Positions 25,633 through 35,406 of a DNA stretch of 43,486 bases are shown in pieces. The stretch's first letter is position 1. Each line of letters starts with the position of its first letter. Source of the DNA: an uncultured Alphaproteobacteria bacterium (GTDB lineage Bacteria > Pseudomonadota > Alphaproteobacteria > UBA11222); contig CALAQW010000132.1 in NCBI GenBank assembly GCA_937888955.1, positions 1 to 43,486 of the forward strand, read 5' to 3'. Made by a program: the position numbers and the translations under genes. Under the pieces are notes generated by a model. It had not been told where the DNA came from. It did no database searches and saw only the letters and a list, made by a program, of their open reading frames with translations.

Positions 25633-25667
25633 AATATATTCAAGACCAACTGAACCCCGGGGTCCAG
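25633..25667 (-). promoter_or_regulatory. luxR promoter region with an 18-bp near-perfect dyad
   Basis: CTGAACCCCGGGGTCCAG at 25650-25667 is a palindrome with one mismatched pair. On the minus strand a TATATT -10-like box (complement of 25633-25638) lies just downstream and no TTGACA-like -35 is present at the right spacing, so the dyad would overlap the -35 position. This fits a regulator-controlled promoter for luxR, possibly bound by LuxR itself. A second short dyad, TTGGCA (25683-25688) with TGCCAA (25695-25700), may end the desaturase transcript. Confidence 0.4.
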
Positions 25668-25770
25668 CCCAACCTTTATGATTTGGCAAAAAGCTGCCAA
25701 TAATTAACAGGTTTATAAATTAGTGACCGTTGGGAAAAAATTAAAGTGACACGGGACAACCGCGACTGCC

Positions 25771-26610
25771 TCACTCGCGCTTTCTGCGCCCGGCCGTGTC
25801 AGTTGGCATGTCACGCAATGGCTGCAAGAGCAGCTTGTCCAGCCATACATCGCGCGGTGCGCAAAAGCCTTCAATCCCGATCCGCATATTTTCATGTCCG
25901 CCGCGTGGCTGCGCGCGATAGGTGCCAAAGACCCGGTCCCACCAGGGCAGATTGAAACCGAAATTGCTGTCGGTCTCATCACGATAGACCGAATGATGCA
26001 CCCGGTGCATGTCCGGGGTGACAAGCAGCAGTCGCACCCATCGGTCGACAGGCGGCGGCAAATAGGCATTTGCATGATTGAACATGGCGGTTGCGTTCAG
26101 CATGATCTCGAATATCAGCACGGCAATTGCCGGCGGCCCAAGCAGCGCAACGAGCAGCAGCTTGAAACCCATCGACAGTACAATTTCCAGCGGATGGAAA
26201 CGCAAGGCGGTGGTGAGGTCGAATCCGGGATCGGTGTGATGCATACGGTGCAACCGCCAAAAGGCAGGTACCGCATGAAACACCACATGCTGGCCGTAAA
26301 TCGCCAGATCGAGCAGCAGGAATGCGATCACCCCCGCGAGCCAGCCGGGCAAACCAAGCAAGGGCAACAGCCCCCAGCCGCGGGCATTCGCGTAAACTGC
26401 GAATGTGGTGGCGATGAGCGGAAAAAGCAGCCGCAAGCACAAACCGTTCACAACCGCGACCGCAAGATTATTCCCCCAGCGAAACCAATGCTGCGCCGTC
26501 CTGGCGCGGCGCGGCGCGGCGGTTTCCCACCCCCACACACTCAGAAAGACGGCCAGAAAACAGCCAAGCCTGATCGCCGCTTCAAGCTGCAAAACCGATT
26601 CCGCGCTCAT
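25771..26610 (-). CDS. Sterol desaturase / fatty-acid hydroxylase family membrane enzyme
   Basis: A 279-residue integral membrane di-iron enzyme. The histidine clusters of the family are present: HxxxH at 108-112 (HVVFH), HxxHH at 121-125 (HRMHH), a lone His179 in MFNHANAYL, and HxxHH at 202-206 (HRVHH). At least four hydrophobic segments surround them. Members hydroxylate or desaturate lipids, sterols or carotenoids with O2 and a ferredoxin or cytochrome b5-like donor. The ATG at 26610 has a GGAAG site 7 bp upstream. It sits 218 bp ahead of luxR on the same strand. The substrate is not predictable. Confidence 0.9.
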   Translation of the reverse strand: MSAESVLQLEAAIRLGCFLAVFLSVWGWETAAPRRARTAQHWFRWGNNLAVAVVNGLCLRLLFPLIATTFAVYANARGWGLLPLLGLPGWLAGVIAFLLLDLAIYGQHVVFHAVPAFWRLHRMHHTDPGFDLTTALRFHPLEIVLSMGFKLLLVALLGPPAIAVLIFEIMLNATAMFNHANAYLPPPVDRWVRLLLVTPDMHRVHHSVYRDETDSNFGFNLPWWDRVFGTYRAQPRGGHENMRIGIEGFCAPRDVWLDKLLLQPLRDMPTDTAGRRKRE

Positions 26611-26747
26611 CAAGTTATCTTCCGGACTGCCCGGGGCCTAAAGCCCCTGAAACGACGCTAACTATAAGAGACGCACACACCTTCAAGAATGGCTTCTCGC
26701 GCAGTTGTGATGGTTGCCCGGAAGAAAGTTTGCGCAGCGCAACCAGC

Positions 26748-27182
26748 CTAACGCGTCCGGGACTGCTCAAGATACTGGTCGCAATCGGCGATATTCACGC
26801 GATGACGACGCAGCATATCGTCAAGATCGTCCCGCAAGCCGCCCGACGGCAGGGTGGGGATGATCTCCTCAAGCTTGCGCACAACCCAGGCCTGACCGCG
26901 ATTGAGAAAGGACAGGCGCGCTTCAAGCCCGTCCTTCGCGGCGACTTTTTCAAAGAAATCGCCGGTATTTTCGGTGGGTTTTCCGCCCAGCTCCTCAATC
27001 CGCCCGCTCAACATGCCACAGCACCAGGCTTCGTCGTGATAAACCGTATCGATCAGGCTGCCCGCTGTGCTGTCCCCATGATCCTTGTGGAACAAACGCG
27101 CAGCTTTCGTACCGGCGCGTTCGGCTTCAAGCAGGCTGTTCAGAAATCCGACAAGTTCGGCATCATTCAACTGTTCACTCAT
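26748..27182 (-). CDS. DUF6306 family ferritin-like protein
   Basis: The 144-residue soluble, mainly helical protein begins with LNDAELVGFLNSLLEAERAGTKAA, then DTVYHDEAWCCGMLSGRIEELGGKP, and SFLNRGQAWVVRKLEEIIP. Those blocks match what I recall of DUF6306, a small family with a ferritin-like four-helix outline. Acidic and His residues (Glu19, the HDEAWCC segment and later RRHR) could bind metal but no canonical di-iron ExxH pair is clear. The function is unknown. It is flanked by a di-iron membrane oxygenase gene and rodA, with no obvious operon link because gaps of 137 and 54 bp separate them. Confidence 0.7.
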   Translation of the reverse strand: MSEQLNDAELVGFLNSLLEAERAGTKAARLFHKDHGDSTAGSLIDTVYHDEAWCCGMLSGRIEELGGKPTENTGDFFEKVAAKDGLEARLSFLNRGQAWVVRKLEEIIPTLPSGGLRDDLDDMLRRHRVNIADCDQYLEQSRTR

Positions 27183-27236
27183 TACTCCACCTCCTACTCT
27201 CGCTATCGGCCCGTCTATGCAGACCTTGGCTAGCGA

Positions 27237-28403
27237 TTATAGCGGCGCATGCGGATGAGTGGGAATAATCACACCGCGATGTACTGACGCACTGAGCAAC
27301 AAGCCAAATCCGAACAGTAAAGTCAGCATCGCCGTTCCGCCATAGGACACAAACGGCATCGGCACGCCGACAACCGGCACAAGCCCCATCACCATCGCCG
27401 CATTGATGAAAACGTACAGGAAAAAGGTCAGGGTGACACCCAATATGACAAGCCGACCGAATTGATGCCGCACACGGAACGCCAGCAGATAGCCATAACT
27501 GATCACCAGCATGTAAAGGGACAGCAGGCATAAAGCCCCAAGCAGGCCGAATTCCTCGGCCAGCATCGTATAGATAAAGTCGGTCTGCATTTCGGGCAGA
27601 AAATCAAGATGGCTTTGCGTTCCGGCCATAAAGCCCTTCCCGCTGACACCACCTGAACCGAATGCGATCTTTGACTGCAGAATGTGATAGCCCGCGCCAA
27701 GCGGATCGCGTTCGGGATCGAGAAACGTCAGAATCCGGTCTTTCTGATAATCATGCAGGAAACGCCAGGCAATCGGCAACGCCCCCAACAATCCGCCGAG
27801 CGCCACCGCAAAATATTTCCACGACACACCCGCCAGAAACAGAATGCCCGCCGCACCACTGACGATCAGGATCGCGGTGCCAAGATCGGGCTGCCGCAAA
27901 ACCAGCACAGTCGGCAAAGCAACAAGCGCCAGGGGCGGCAATAATCGCAGCGGGCGCGATGCCTGCCCCGGCTCAAGCCCGTGATAATAGCGCGCCAAAG
28001 CAAGCACGAGCGCGATTTTCATGAGCTCGGAGGGCTGCAACTGAATGACACCAAGGTCAATCCAGCGCTGCGCGCCCATCCCGGTGGCGCCGGCCAGTTC
28101 AACCCAGACAATCAAAGCAAGCGACAGCCAGTAAATCGGGTAGGCAAGCCGCATCCAGATCCTGATATCGAGCACCGCGACGCCAAGCATGAGGATCAAC
28201 CCCAGCCCGAAACGGGTCAGGTGCCGTGCGCTCCACGGCTCCCATCCACCGGCGGCGGAATAGAGCATCGCTCCGCCTACCCCCGCAATCGCGGCAAGCA
28301 GGATCACCAGCGGCCAGTTCAACTCGATCAGCTTGCGGCCGACCGACAAGGGCGGCGGGTCGAACCGCGACTGACCGTGTACGAAATAGCTTTCCAGCGC
28401 CAT
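27237..28403 (-). CDS. rodA: Rod-shape-determining protein RodA (SEDS glycosyltransferase)
   Basis: The 388-residue SEDS-family protein has about ten membrane segments. Recognisable motifs include AQRWIDLGVIQLQPSELMK with the periplasmic loop that follows, FVFDAERDPLGAGY-like FLDPERDPLGAGYHILQSKIAFGSGG, and the C-terminal VPVVGVPMPFVSYGG signature. It polymerises lipid II glycan strands during side-wall growth together with PBP2. The mre genes that usually accompany rodA are not here; instead it follows the pyruvate dehydrogenase genes, 49 bp behind lpdA on the same strand. Confidence 0.94.
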   Translation of the reverse strand: MALESYFVHGQSRFDPPPLSVGRKLIELNWPLVILLAAIAGVGGAMLYSAAGGWEPWSARHLTRFGLGLILMLGVAVLDIRIWMRLAYPIYWLSLALIVWVELAGATGMGAQRWIDLGVIQLQPSELMKIALVLALARYYHGLEPGQASRPLRLLPPLALVALPTVLVLRQPDLGTAILIVSGAAGILFLAGVSWKYFAVALGGLLGALPIAWRFLHDYQKDRILTFLDPERDPLGAGYHILQSKIAFGSGGVSGKGFMAGTQSHLDFLPEMQTDFIYTMLAEEFGLLGALCLLSLYMLVISYGYLLAFRVRHQFGRLVILGVTLTFFLYVFINAAMVMGLVPVVGVPMPFVSYGGTAMLTLLFGFGLLLSASVHRGVIIPTHPHAPL

Positions 28404-28452
28404 GGGGTTCCGTTTCGGCCTGTGCGGCCAGCCTACTATCTATAAGGGCTTG

Positions 28453-29856
28453 TCAGAAATGCAGTGCCCGGCCATAGGCGTCGAGCACACTCTCATGCAT
28501 CATCTCGCTCAATGTCGGATGCGGAAAGATCGTATGCATCAATTCGGCTTCCGTTGTCTCAAGGGTTTTCGCGACACAATAACCCTGTATGAGCTCTGTC
28601 ACCTCTGCCCCGATCATATGCGCGCCGAGCAATTCACCCGTCGCGGCATCGAATACGGTCTTGATCAGCCCCTCTGTATCGCCCATGGCAATTGCCTTGC
28701 CATTACCAACATAGGGAAAGCGCCCAACCCGCACTTTATAGCCCTGCTCTTCCGCCGCGGCTTCCGTCAATCCGACACTCGCAATCTGTGGCGTGCAATA
28801 GGTGCAGCCAGGCACATTGCGCACATCGAGCGGATGCAGCATTCCCTCTCCCGCGATATGTTCAACGCATAATACGCCTTCATGGCTCGCCTTATGGGCC
28901 AGCCAGGGCGGCCCGGCAACATCCCCGATGGCATAGACCCCCTCGACTGAGGTCGCGCACCATTCATCGGTCACGATATGGCCGCGATCAACCGAAACGC
29001 CGAGATCTTCGAGCCCCAGCCCCTCGATATTGCCGGTAATGCCAACCGCCATGATGACCCGGTCAACCGTCACTATCTGTTCCTGATCGTCGGACAACCG
29101 AAGCGTCACCTCGACCGCATTCTTTTTCAGCGTCATCGCCGCCACCGTCGCCCCGGTATGCAACGTCATCCCCTGCTTCTTGAAGGCCTTTGCGGCCAGG
29201 GCGGAAATTTCTGCGTCTTCAACCGGCAAAATCCTGTCGAGCATTTCGACAACCGTGACCTCAGCCCCCAGCGTGCGGTAAAAGCTTGCAAATTCAATAC
29301 CGATCGCGCCCGACCCCACGATCAGAAGCGAGGCGGGAATTTCCTCGGGCACCATCGCCTCGCGATAGGACCAGATCAGCTTTCCATCCGTCTCCAGTTC
29401 GGGTAATTGACGCGCCCGGGCGCCGGTCGCCAGAATGATATGCGATGCGGACAGTTCGGCCTGTCCACCGTCAGCAAGCGATACAGCAACCGTGTCCGGG
29501 GCGGACAGCTTTGCTTCTCCCCTGATGACCGTCACCTTGTTCTTTTTCAGAAGATGCGTCACCCCGGCATTCAGCCTTGCCGCCACCTCGCGGCTGCGCT
29601 TGACGATTTTTGCCGCATCGAAGCGCACATTATCGGCAGCAACCCCATACGCGTCGAGATGCCGGGCAAGATGAAAAACTTCCGCCGACCGCAAGAGCGC
29701 CTTGGTCGGAATGCAGCCCCAGTTAAGGCAGATGCCGCCAAGTTCGGCCCGCTCTACAAGGGCGGTGTTCAGCCCAAGCTGCGCGGCGCGAATGGCCGCG
29801 ACATAACCGCCCGGCCCCCCGCCGATCACCACCAGATCGTATGCATCCGCTGCCAT
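28453..29856 (-). CDS. lpdA: Dihydrolipoyl dehydrogenase (E3)
   Basis: A 467-residue flavoprotein disulfide reductase. The FAD-binding GGGPGGYVAAIRAAQLG motif opens the protein, the redox-active disulfide is in GICLNWGCIPTKALL, a second GSGAIGIEFASFY loop binds NAD+, and the C-terminal HTIFPHPTLSEMMHE-type region supplies the catalytic His-Glu pair. It reoxidises dihydrolipoamide of the pyruvate dehydrogenase complex. It is the last pdh gene of the block pdhA-pdhB-pdhC-lpdA and lies 28 bp after pdhC. Confidence 0.96.
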   Translation of the reverse strand: MAADAYDLVVIGGGPGGYVAAIRAAQLGLNTALVERAELGGICLNWGCIPTKALLRSAEVFHLARHLDAYGVAADNVRFDAAKIVKRSREVAARLNAGVTHLLKKNKVTVIRGEAKLSAPDTVAVSLADGGQAELSASHIILATGARARQLPELETDGKLIWSYREAMVPEEIPASLLIVGSGAIGIEFASFYRTLGAEVTVVEMLDRILPVEDAEISALAAKAFKKQGMTLHTGATVAAMTLKKNAVEVTLRLSDDQEQIVTVDRVIMAVGITGNIEGLGLEDLGVSVDRGHIVTDEWCATSVEGVYAIGDVAGPPWLAHKASHEGVLCVEHIAGEGMLHPLDVRNVPGCTYCTPQIASVGLTEAAAEEQGYKVRVGRFPYVGNGKAIAMGDTEGLIKTVFDAATGELLGAHMIGAEVTELIQGYCVAKTLETTEAELMHTIFPHPTLSEMMHESVLDAYGRALHF

Positions 29857-29884
29857 AAAAGCTCTCCGTCCGGTGCGCGCGCCG

Positions 29885-31288
29885 CTATAGCAGCATGGTT
29901 ACCGGATCCTCGATGAAACCCTTGAACACGTTCAGAAACTCGGCCCCCAGCGCACCATCGACAACCCGATGATCGCAGGACAGGGTGCAGCGCATGATCG
30001 TCGCAACAGCCACCGCGCCGTCTTTCACCACCGGCTGCTGCTCGGCCGCGCCGATCGCCAATATCATGCTGTGGGGTGGATTGATTACGGCGGAAAATTC
30101 GCTGATGCCGTACATGCCGAGATTGGAAATCGAGAAGGTGCCCCCTTCATATTCTTCCGGCTTCAACTTGCGTTCGCGCGCGCGCCCGGCGAGATCGCGC
30201 ATCTCGTTCGAGATTTCCGCAAGCCCTTTGGTTTCCGCTGAACGGATGATCGGGGTGATCAGCCCGCCATCGATCGCCACCGCAACCCCGATATCGGCAT
30301 GCTTGTGACGCAGCATAACGCTGTCGGTCCAGGACGCATTCGCATCCGGCGTCCGGCGCAGCGCGAGCGCCGAAGCACGGACGATGAAATCATTGACGCT
30401 GAGCTTGTAGGCGGGTTTTTCCTGGTCACGCGCCGCGCGATCATTGAGATCGCGCCGCAGGGCAAGCAGCGCATCGAGCGCACAGTCGATCGTGAGATAG
30501 AAATGCGGGATCGTCTGTTTCGACTGCGTGATCCGCCGCGCGATTGTCTTGCGCATCGGCGTATGCTTGATTTCCTCGTAACTGCCTTCCGCAAACGGCA
30601 GCGGCGCGGCCGCTGCCTTGCCTTCGGCTTTTTCGGCAGGGGCAGATTTGGCTTCTTGTGGCTTCTCCGCGACGCCGGATTCAAGCGCTGCCTCAACATC
30701 ACGTTTGACGATCCTGCCATTCGGCCCGGTACCGTCCAGCAAGGCGAGGTCAAGATCATTTTGCGCCGCGATCCGGCGCGCAAGCGGGCTTGCAAAGATT
30801 CGTCCGCCATCTTCGCGTTTGACGGAGGAGCGCGATTTTGTTCGGTTCGTCGTGGCCGTTTTACCAGCGGATTTTTTATCCGATGCGGATTTGGATTTTT
30901 TCTGTGGCTCTTCCTCGGGACCAGGATCCTGGTCATGGGCTGTATCGTCACTTCCTTGGGAGGGAGGTGGGGCATCTGCCTCACCCGCGCCGGGCTTGGC
31001 GTTGCCTTCTTCAGGCGTATAGCCTGACAGCGCATCCGCATCCTCCCCTTCCTCCAGCATCACCGCAATTGGCGTGTTGACGGGAATTCCCTCTTCCCCC
31101 TCGCCAACCAGCAGCTTGCCGATACGGCCCTCATCGACCGCCTCGAATTCCATCGTCGCCTTGTCGGTCTCGATCTCGGCTATGATGTCACCGGCGCGCA
31201 CCTCGTCGCCTTCCTTGACGAGCCATTTATTGAGCGCACCTTCCTCCATCGTCGGCGACAGGGCTGGCATGGTCAGGGTAATCGGCAC
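29885..31288 (-). CDS. pdhC: Pyruvate dehydrogenase E2, dihydrolipoamide acetyltransferase
   Basis: The 467-residue protein has one lipoyl domain with the modified Lys in [13 protein letters not shown] (about residue 43), a charged Glu/Pro/Lys-rich linker, an E1/E3-binding domain ([34 protein letters not shown]), a second linker, and the catalytic acetyltransferase domain ending in [16 protein letters not shown], where the His and Asp catalyse transfer to CoA. It starts with GTG at 31288, 12 bp after pdhB. The lipoyl coding region is nearly identical at the DNA level to that of pdhB. Confidence 0.96.
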   Translation of the reverse strand: MPITLTMPALSPTMEEGALNKWLVKEGDEVRAGDIIAEIETDKATMEFEAVDEGRIGKLLVGEGEEGIPVNTPIAVMLEEGEDADALSGYTPEEGNAKPGAGEADAPPPSQGSDDTAHDQDPGPEEEPQKKSKSASDKKSAGKTATTNRTKSRSSVKREDGGRIFASPLARRIAAQNDLDLALLDGTGPNGRIVKRDVEAALESGVAEKPQEAKSAPAEKAEGKAAAAPLPFAEGSYEEIKHTPMRKTIARRITQSKQTIPHFYLTIDCALDALLALRRDLNDRAARDQEKPAYKLSVNDFIVRASALALRRTPDANASWTDSVMLRHKHADIGVAVAIDGGLITPIIRSAETKGLAEISNEMRDLAGRARERKLKPEEYEGGTFSISNLGMYGISEFSAVINPPHSMILAIGAAEQQPVVKDGAVAVATIMRCTLSCDHRVVDGALGAEFLNVFKGFIEDPVTMLL

Positions 31289-31300
31289 GGTCCGCGCTCC

Positions 31301-32749
31301 CTAAACGTAACAAACGGCTTTTGCAGCCGCGACGATATCGGCAGGCTGCGGCAAAGCCAGCTTTTCCAGATTGGCGGCATAGGGCATCGGCACATCCTTG
31401 CCCGCGACCCGCGTCACAGGCGCGTCAAGATAATCGAATGCCTGCTCCATCAGCGCCGCGGCGACTTCCGCGCCGATACCCGATTGCGGCCAGCCTTCCT
31501 CGACCGTGACGCAGCGATTGGTCTTCTTGACCGAACGAATAATGGCAGGCACATCCATGGGCCGCAAAGTCCGCAGATCGATCACCTCGGCCGATATGCC
31601 TTCCTCCGCCAGCGCATCGGCCGCCTCAAGGCTCTTTGCCACACCGATCGAAAAAGACACGATCGTGACATCCGTACCGGCCCGGACGATCCGCGCCTTG
31701 CCGAGCGGCAGCGTAAAATCGTCAAGCACCGGCACATCGGACGACCGGCCATACAGCACTTCATTTTCGAGAAACACCACCGGATTGGGATTGCGGATCG
31801 CGGATTTAAGCAGTCCCTTCGCCGATGCGGCATCGGAAGGCGAAACGACGATCAACCCCGGCACATGCGCATACCAGGCAGCATAGCATTGCGAATGCTG
31901 CGCCGCGACGCGCGCGGCCGCGCCATTCGGCCCGCGAAACACCATCTGCGCGCCCATCTGGCCACCCGACATATATAGCGTCTTGGCCGCTGAATTGATG
32001 ATCTGGTCGATCGCCTGCATTGCGAAATTGAACGTCATGAATTCGACAATGGGCTTTAGCCCGGCGAAGGCCGCACCAACCCCGACACCGGCAAACCCAT
32101 GTTCGGTAATCGGGGTATCGATGACACGCCGTTCGCCAAATTCCTCAAGCAATCCCTGGCTGATTTTATAGGCGCCCTGATATTGCGCAACTTCTTCCCC
32201 CATCAGGAATACATCGTCATCGGCGCGCATTTCCTCGGCCATCGCATCGCGTAACGCCTCACGCATCGTCATACTGACGAATTCCGTTCCCTCAGGTACT
32301 TCAGCTGCGTCAGGTGCTGCCACCTCTTCAGGCTGATCAGCTTTTTCGCTGGCAGTATGTTCAACGTCCGACCCGGCTTGCGGCTGTACTTTTTCCTGCC
32401 CGCTCTTATCGCCGGGGGCTGCTTTCTTCTCTGATTGTTCGGTCTTACTTTCAACCGCAGGCGCAAGCGATTCCAGATCAACCGAATCAAGGGCGGATGC
32501 ATCCTCCCCTTCTTCCAAAATCAGGGCAATCGGCGCATTGACGGGAATATTCTCGGTCCCCTCGGCCGCCAGGATCTGGCCCATGACACCTTCATCCACC
32601 GCCTCATATTCCATCGTCGCCTTGTCGGTCTCGATCTCGGCAATGATGTCGCCAGCGGTGATGGCGTCTCCCTCCTTGACCAACCATTTGGCAATGCTGC
32701 CTTCCTCCATGGTCGGCGACAGCGCCGGCATTAACAGGGGAATGGGCAT
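31301..32749 (-). CDS. pdhB: Pyruvate dehydrogenase E1 beta with N-terminal lipoyl domain
   Basis: This 482-residue E1 beta subunit carries its own lipoyl domain (residues 1-80, Lys in [13 protein letters not shown]) followed by a Glu/Lys/Pro/Ser-rich linker to about residue 150. The body has the transketolase pyrimidine and C-terminal domains: [49 protein letters not shown] and the [19 protein letters not shown] motif. With PdhA it decarboxylates pyruvate using thiamine diphosphate. Such a lipoylated E1 beta is a known alphaproteobacterial trait. It lies 53 bp after pdhA. Confidence 0.96.
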   Translation of the reverse strand: MPIPLLMPALSPTMEEGSIAKWLVKEGDAITAGDIIAEIETDKATMEYEAVDEGVMGQILAAEGTENIPVNAPIALILEEGEDASALDSVDLESLAPAVESKTEQSEKKAAPGDKSGQEKVQPQAGSDVEHTASEKADQPEEVAAPDAAEVPEGTEFVSMTMREALRDAMAEEMRADDDVFLMGEEVAQYQGAYKISQGLLEEFGERRVIDTPITEHGFAGVGVGAAFAGLKPIVEFMTFNFAMQAIDQIINSAAKTLYMSGGQMGAQMVFRGPNGAAARVAAQHSQCYAAWYAHVPGLIVVSPSDAASAKGLLKSAIRNPNPVVFLENEVLYGRSSDVPVLDDFTLPLGKARIVRAGTDVTIVSFSIGVAKSLEAADALAEEGISAEVIDLRTLRPMDVPAIIRSVKKTNRCVTVEEGWPQSGIGAEVAAALMEQAFDYLDAPVTRVAGKDVPMPYAANLEKLALPQPADIVAAAKAVCYV

Positions 32750-32802
32750 AGTCGTTCAGACTCCGTTTCGCTCAACAAATGCCTGGCCATCTCCGGCAGG
32801 GC

Positions 32803-33846
32803 TCAGCGCAAGATATCGGTATATAATTCTTCTTCCGCCGGTTCGGGAGAGGTTTGTGCAAACTCCGCCGCTTCGGCGACGACCTCCTTGACCGCGCGAT
32901 CGATTTCCTTCAGCGCGGCTTCATCCACATGCTTCCCGTCGAGCAGCATCTGCCGCGCCCTGTCGATCGGGTCCTGCTCCGCACGCACCTTCTGAACTTC
33001 TTCCTTGCTGCGATATTTGGCGGGATCTGACATGGAATGGCCACGATAGCGATAGGTCATCATCTCCAGGATGATCGGCCCCTTGCCCGCACGGCAATGG
33101 GCGACCGCTTCCTCCGCCGCCGCGCGCACCTTCAGCACGTCCATCCCGTCAACCTGAACGCCGGGAATCCCAAAACTTTCGCCACGCAGATGCAGATCGG
33201 GCTGCGCGCTGGCACGGCCGACCGACGTGCCCATTGCATATTGGTTGTTCTCGATCACATAGATGACGGGCAGGCGCCACAACTCGGCCATATTGAAACT
33301 TTCATAGACCTGCCCCTGATTGGCCGCGCCATCGCCGAAATAGGCAAGCGCCACCCGATCATTGCCACGATATTTATTGGCAAAGGCAAGCCCGGTGCCA
33401 AGCGACACCTGAGCGCCGACAATGCCATGCCCGCCATAGAACCCCTTCTCATGGCTGAACATATGCATCGAACCACCCTTGCCCTTGGACAGCCCACCCG
33501 CGCGGCCGGTCAGCTCCGCCATCACGCCTTTGGGCGCCATTCCTGTCGCCAGCATATGGCCGTGATCACGATAACCGGTTATCACCTGATCGCCCGGCTC
33601 GATCGCAGCCTGCATACCGACAACGACGGCCTCCTGCCCGATATAGAGATGACAGAACCCGCCGATCAGTCCCATGCCATACATCTGGCCGGCCTTTTCC
33701 TCAAACCGCCGGATCAGCAACATCTCCCGGTAAAATTCCAGCAATGCCTCGCCATCGACCTTGTCAGACGCCGCGCGACGTCGCGGCGCGGGCTTTCCGG
33801 AGCCGGTTTTCTTGCCTGTTGCTTGCGATTTAGCGGCTGCCATCAT
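32803..33846 (-). CDS. pdhA: Pyruvate dehydrogenase E1 alpha
   Basis: A 347-residue thiamine-diphosphate enzyme. The ThDP/Mg2+ motif is GDGAANQGQVYESFNMAELW followed by VIYVIENNQYAMGT, and the phosphorylation-loop-like RYRGHSMSDPAKYRSKEEV is present. A short basic Ala/Lys/Arg-rich N-terminus precedes LLEFYREMLLIRRFEEKAGQMYGMG. It starts at one of two adjacent ATGs (33846 or 33843). It is preceded by ftsB on the same strand with 61 bp between them, and heads the pdh genes. Confidence 0.95.
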   Translation of the reverse strand: MMAAAKSQATGKKTGSGKPAPRRRAASDKVDGEALLEFYREMLLIRRFEEKAGQMYGMGLIGGFCHLYIGQEAVVVGMQAAIEPGDQVITGYRDHGHMLATGMAPKGVMAELTGRAGGLSKGKGGSMHMFSHEKGFYGGHGIVGAQVSLGTGLAFANKYRGNDRVALAYFGDGAANQGQVYESFNMAELWRLPVIYVIENNQYAMGTSVGRASAQPDLHLRGESFGIPGVQVDGMDVLKVRAAAEEAVAHCRAGKGPIILEMMTYRYRGHSMSDPAKYRSKEEVQKVRAEQDPIDRARQMLLDGKHVDEAALKEIDRAVKEVVAEAAEFAQTSPEPAEEELYTDILR

Positions 33847-33907
33847 TCTGCACTTTCATTCTTCAGGCAATATATCACGTCAACAACCCAGCCCCTTGAC
33901 GTGTTCC

Positions 33908-34219
33908 CTACTCGGTATAAATCAAACGGTCACGCGGATGGGCGAGCCCCAGCAAAGCCCGCGCGCGTTCTTCGAGAAGATCCAGATCAAGGCTATTCGG
34001 ACGCAGGCCCGCAACCCTTGTTTCAAGCGCTTCGCGTTCGCTCAGCCGCATTTCATAGGTCTGCGCCAGTGCCGCATTTTCCTGATCAAGCCTGACAAAA
34101 GTCGCCACCCCATGATCCCCCTGAACTGCATGGAAAATAAAGTAGGCGATACCGCAGACACATATCAGCGGCAAAAGGGCGGGGCGCAACCTGCGGCGCA
34201 GCTCGTAACGAACATCCAT
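33908..34219 (-). CDS. ftsB: FtsB/DivIC-family cell division protein
   Basis: A 103-residue single-pass protein: a basic cytoplasmic N-terminus, one membrane helix (LLPLICVCGIAYFIFHAV), then a coiled-coil segment (LDQENAALAQTYEMRLSEREALETRVAGL) and a short ARALLGL tail with the conserved PRDRLIY ending. This is the septum formation initiator layout; FtsB links FtsL and FtsQ at the divisome. Placement directly ahead of pdhA is common in alphaproteobacteria, usually with eno before it, which is missing here. Confidence 0.9.
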   Translation of the reverse strand: MDVRYELRRRLRPALLPLICVCGIAYFIFHAVQGDHGVATFVRLDQENAALAQTYEMRLSEREALETRVAGLRPNSLDLDLLEERARALLGLAHPRDRLIYTE

Positions 34220-34371
34220 AGTTACAGGAATCTCATATTCAGGCCCCGACCGTCAAGCAATTGCCCTGTGACAATACATTGATTTACCTTGCTATATTGG
34301 CACGTTTAATGGTTGACCAAGTCTTAAGCGACTAATTTTTCTTCGCTTGTGAGCATTCAAGGGGCGAATTC
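34220..34371. promoter_or_regulatory. Divergent intergenic region of ftsB and coaA
   Basis: The 152-bp AT-rich gap must hold promoters for both directions. Facing coaA, TGACAA and TATATT separated by 18 bp (about 34270-34300) are a plausible pair. An AAGGGG site lies 8 bp ahead of the coaA ATG. No repeat or RNA element was recognised. Confidence 0.4.
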
Positions 34372-35289
34372 ATGTCCGGCAGAAAAAACAGCTATGACCG
34401 GCACGATCGGCAGGCGCTGGCGCAAATGGCGGCAAACTTGCCCGCAATTGACAGCTTGTCGGACGAGGCAATCGACATCCCCTACGACCGCAAGGAATTC
34501 GAGGAAGCGATCCTGCCGATCGCCGACATCATCAACCGCCATATCGCGATCAAACGCCGCCAGATGACCGCATCGGGCGACCAGGCTGCCAATGCCGACA
34601 GGCGCATCCCGTTTATCATAGGTCTGGTCGGCAGTGTCGGCGTCGGCAAAAGCACTATGGCGGAACTGCTCCGCCACGCCCTGCAACTTTCAACCGAACA
34701 TCTGCAAATCGCGCTTGTACCGACCGACGGGTTTCTGTTTCCCAATGCTGAACTTGAAGCACGGGGGCTACTCGAACGCAAAGGCTTCCCCGAGAGCTTC
34801 GATACGGAAAAACTCATCGATTTCCTGAAACAATTGCAACGGGGCAGCGCGACTGTCGAAGCGCCGGTCTATTCGCATTTTTATTACGACGTCGTATCGG
34901 ACCAATCCATGCCGATCACCGCCCCCGATATCGTTATTATGGAGGGGGTCAATCTGCTGCAACCGGGCAACATTGAGGAAAGCCGGGAAAAGCCGTCAGA
35001 TTTCCTTGATTTCAGCATCTATATCGACGCCAACGAGGCGGATATAAAAAGCTGGTTCACAGACCGGTTCATCGCCTTGTGCGAGGCAGCGCGGTCGACA
35101 CCGGAAACCTTTCTGTATCGCTTCGCCACATTGAACCAGAGGGAGCTGCGCGATGTCGCGCAATTCGTTTGGTCGACGATCAATGGCAAGAACCTCGCCG
35201 ACCATATTCTGCCAACCCGGCCTTTTGCAGATCTCATCATCCACAAAGCATCCGATCACCGGATTAATTATATCGAGCTACGCCGATAG
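34372..35289 (+). CDS. coaA: Pantothenate kinase type I
   Basis: The 305-residue enzyme phosphorylates pantothenate as the committed step to coenzyme A. The P-loop is GSVGVGKST at residues 87-95, the substrate-lid region VPTDGFLFPNAELEARGLLERKGFPESFD follows, and EAPVYSHFYYDVV and VIMEGVNLLQ are characteristic of the bacterial CoaA family. The length matches the family. It is transcribed away from ftsB and stands alone on its strand, followed by a transporter gene after 117 bp. Confidence 0.95.
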   Translation: MSGRKNSYDRHDRQALAQMAANLPAIDSLSDEAIDIPYDRKEFEEAILPIADIINRHIAIKRRQMTASGDQAANADRRIPFIIGLVGSVGVGKSTMAELLRHALQLSTEHLQIALVPTDGFLFPNAELEARGLLERKGFPESFDTEKLIDFLKQLQRGSATVEAPVYSHFYYDVVSDQSMPITAPDIVIMEGVNLLQPGNIEESREKPSDFLDFSIYIDANEADIKSWFTDRFIALCEAARSTPETFLYRFATLNQRELRDVAQFVWSTINGKNLADHILPTRPFADLIIHKASDHRINYIELRR

Positions 35290-35406
35290 AAAATAGCCGC
35301 GCACGATAAACGCCCGGTAGCAGCTTGCCGGTAGCAGCCTGAATGCTTGCCAAACAGATTTATTGGCCTTAGGTCTCCGCCTGGGCAGGCCGAACTTGTC
35401 CACGTC

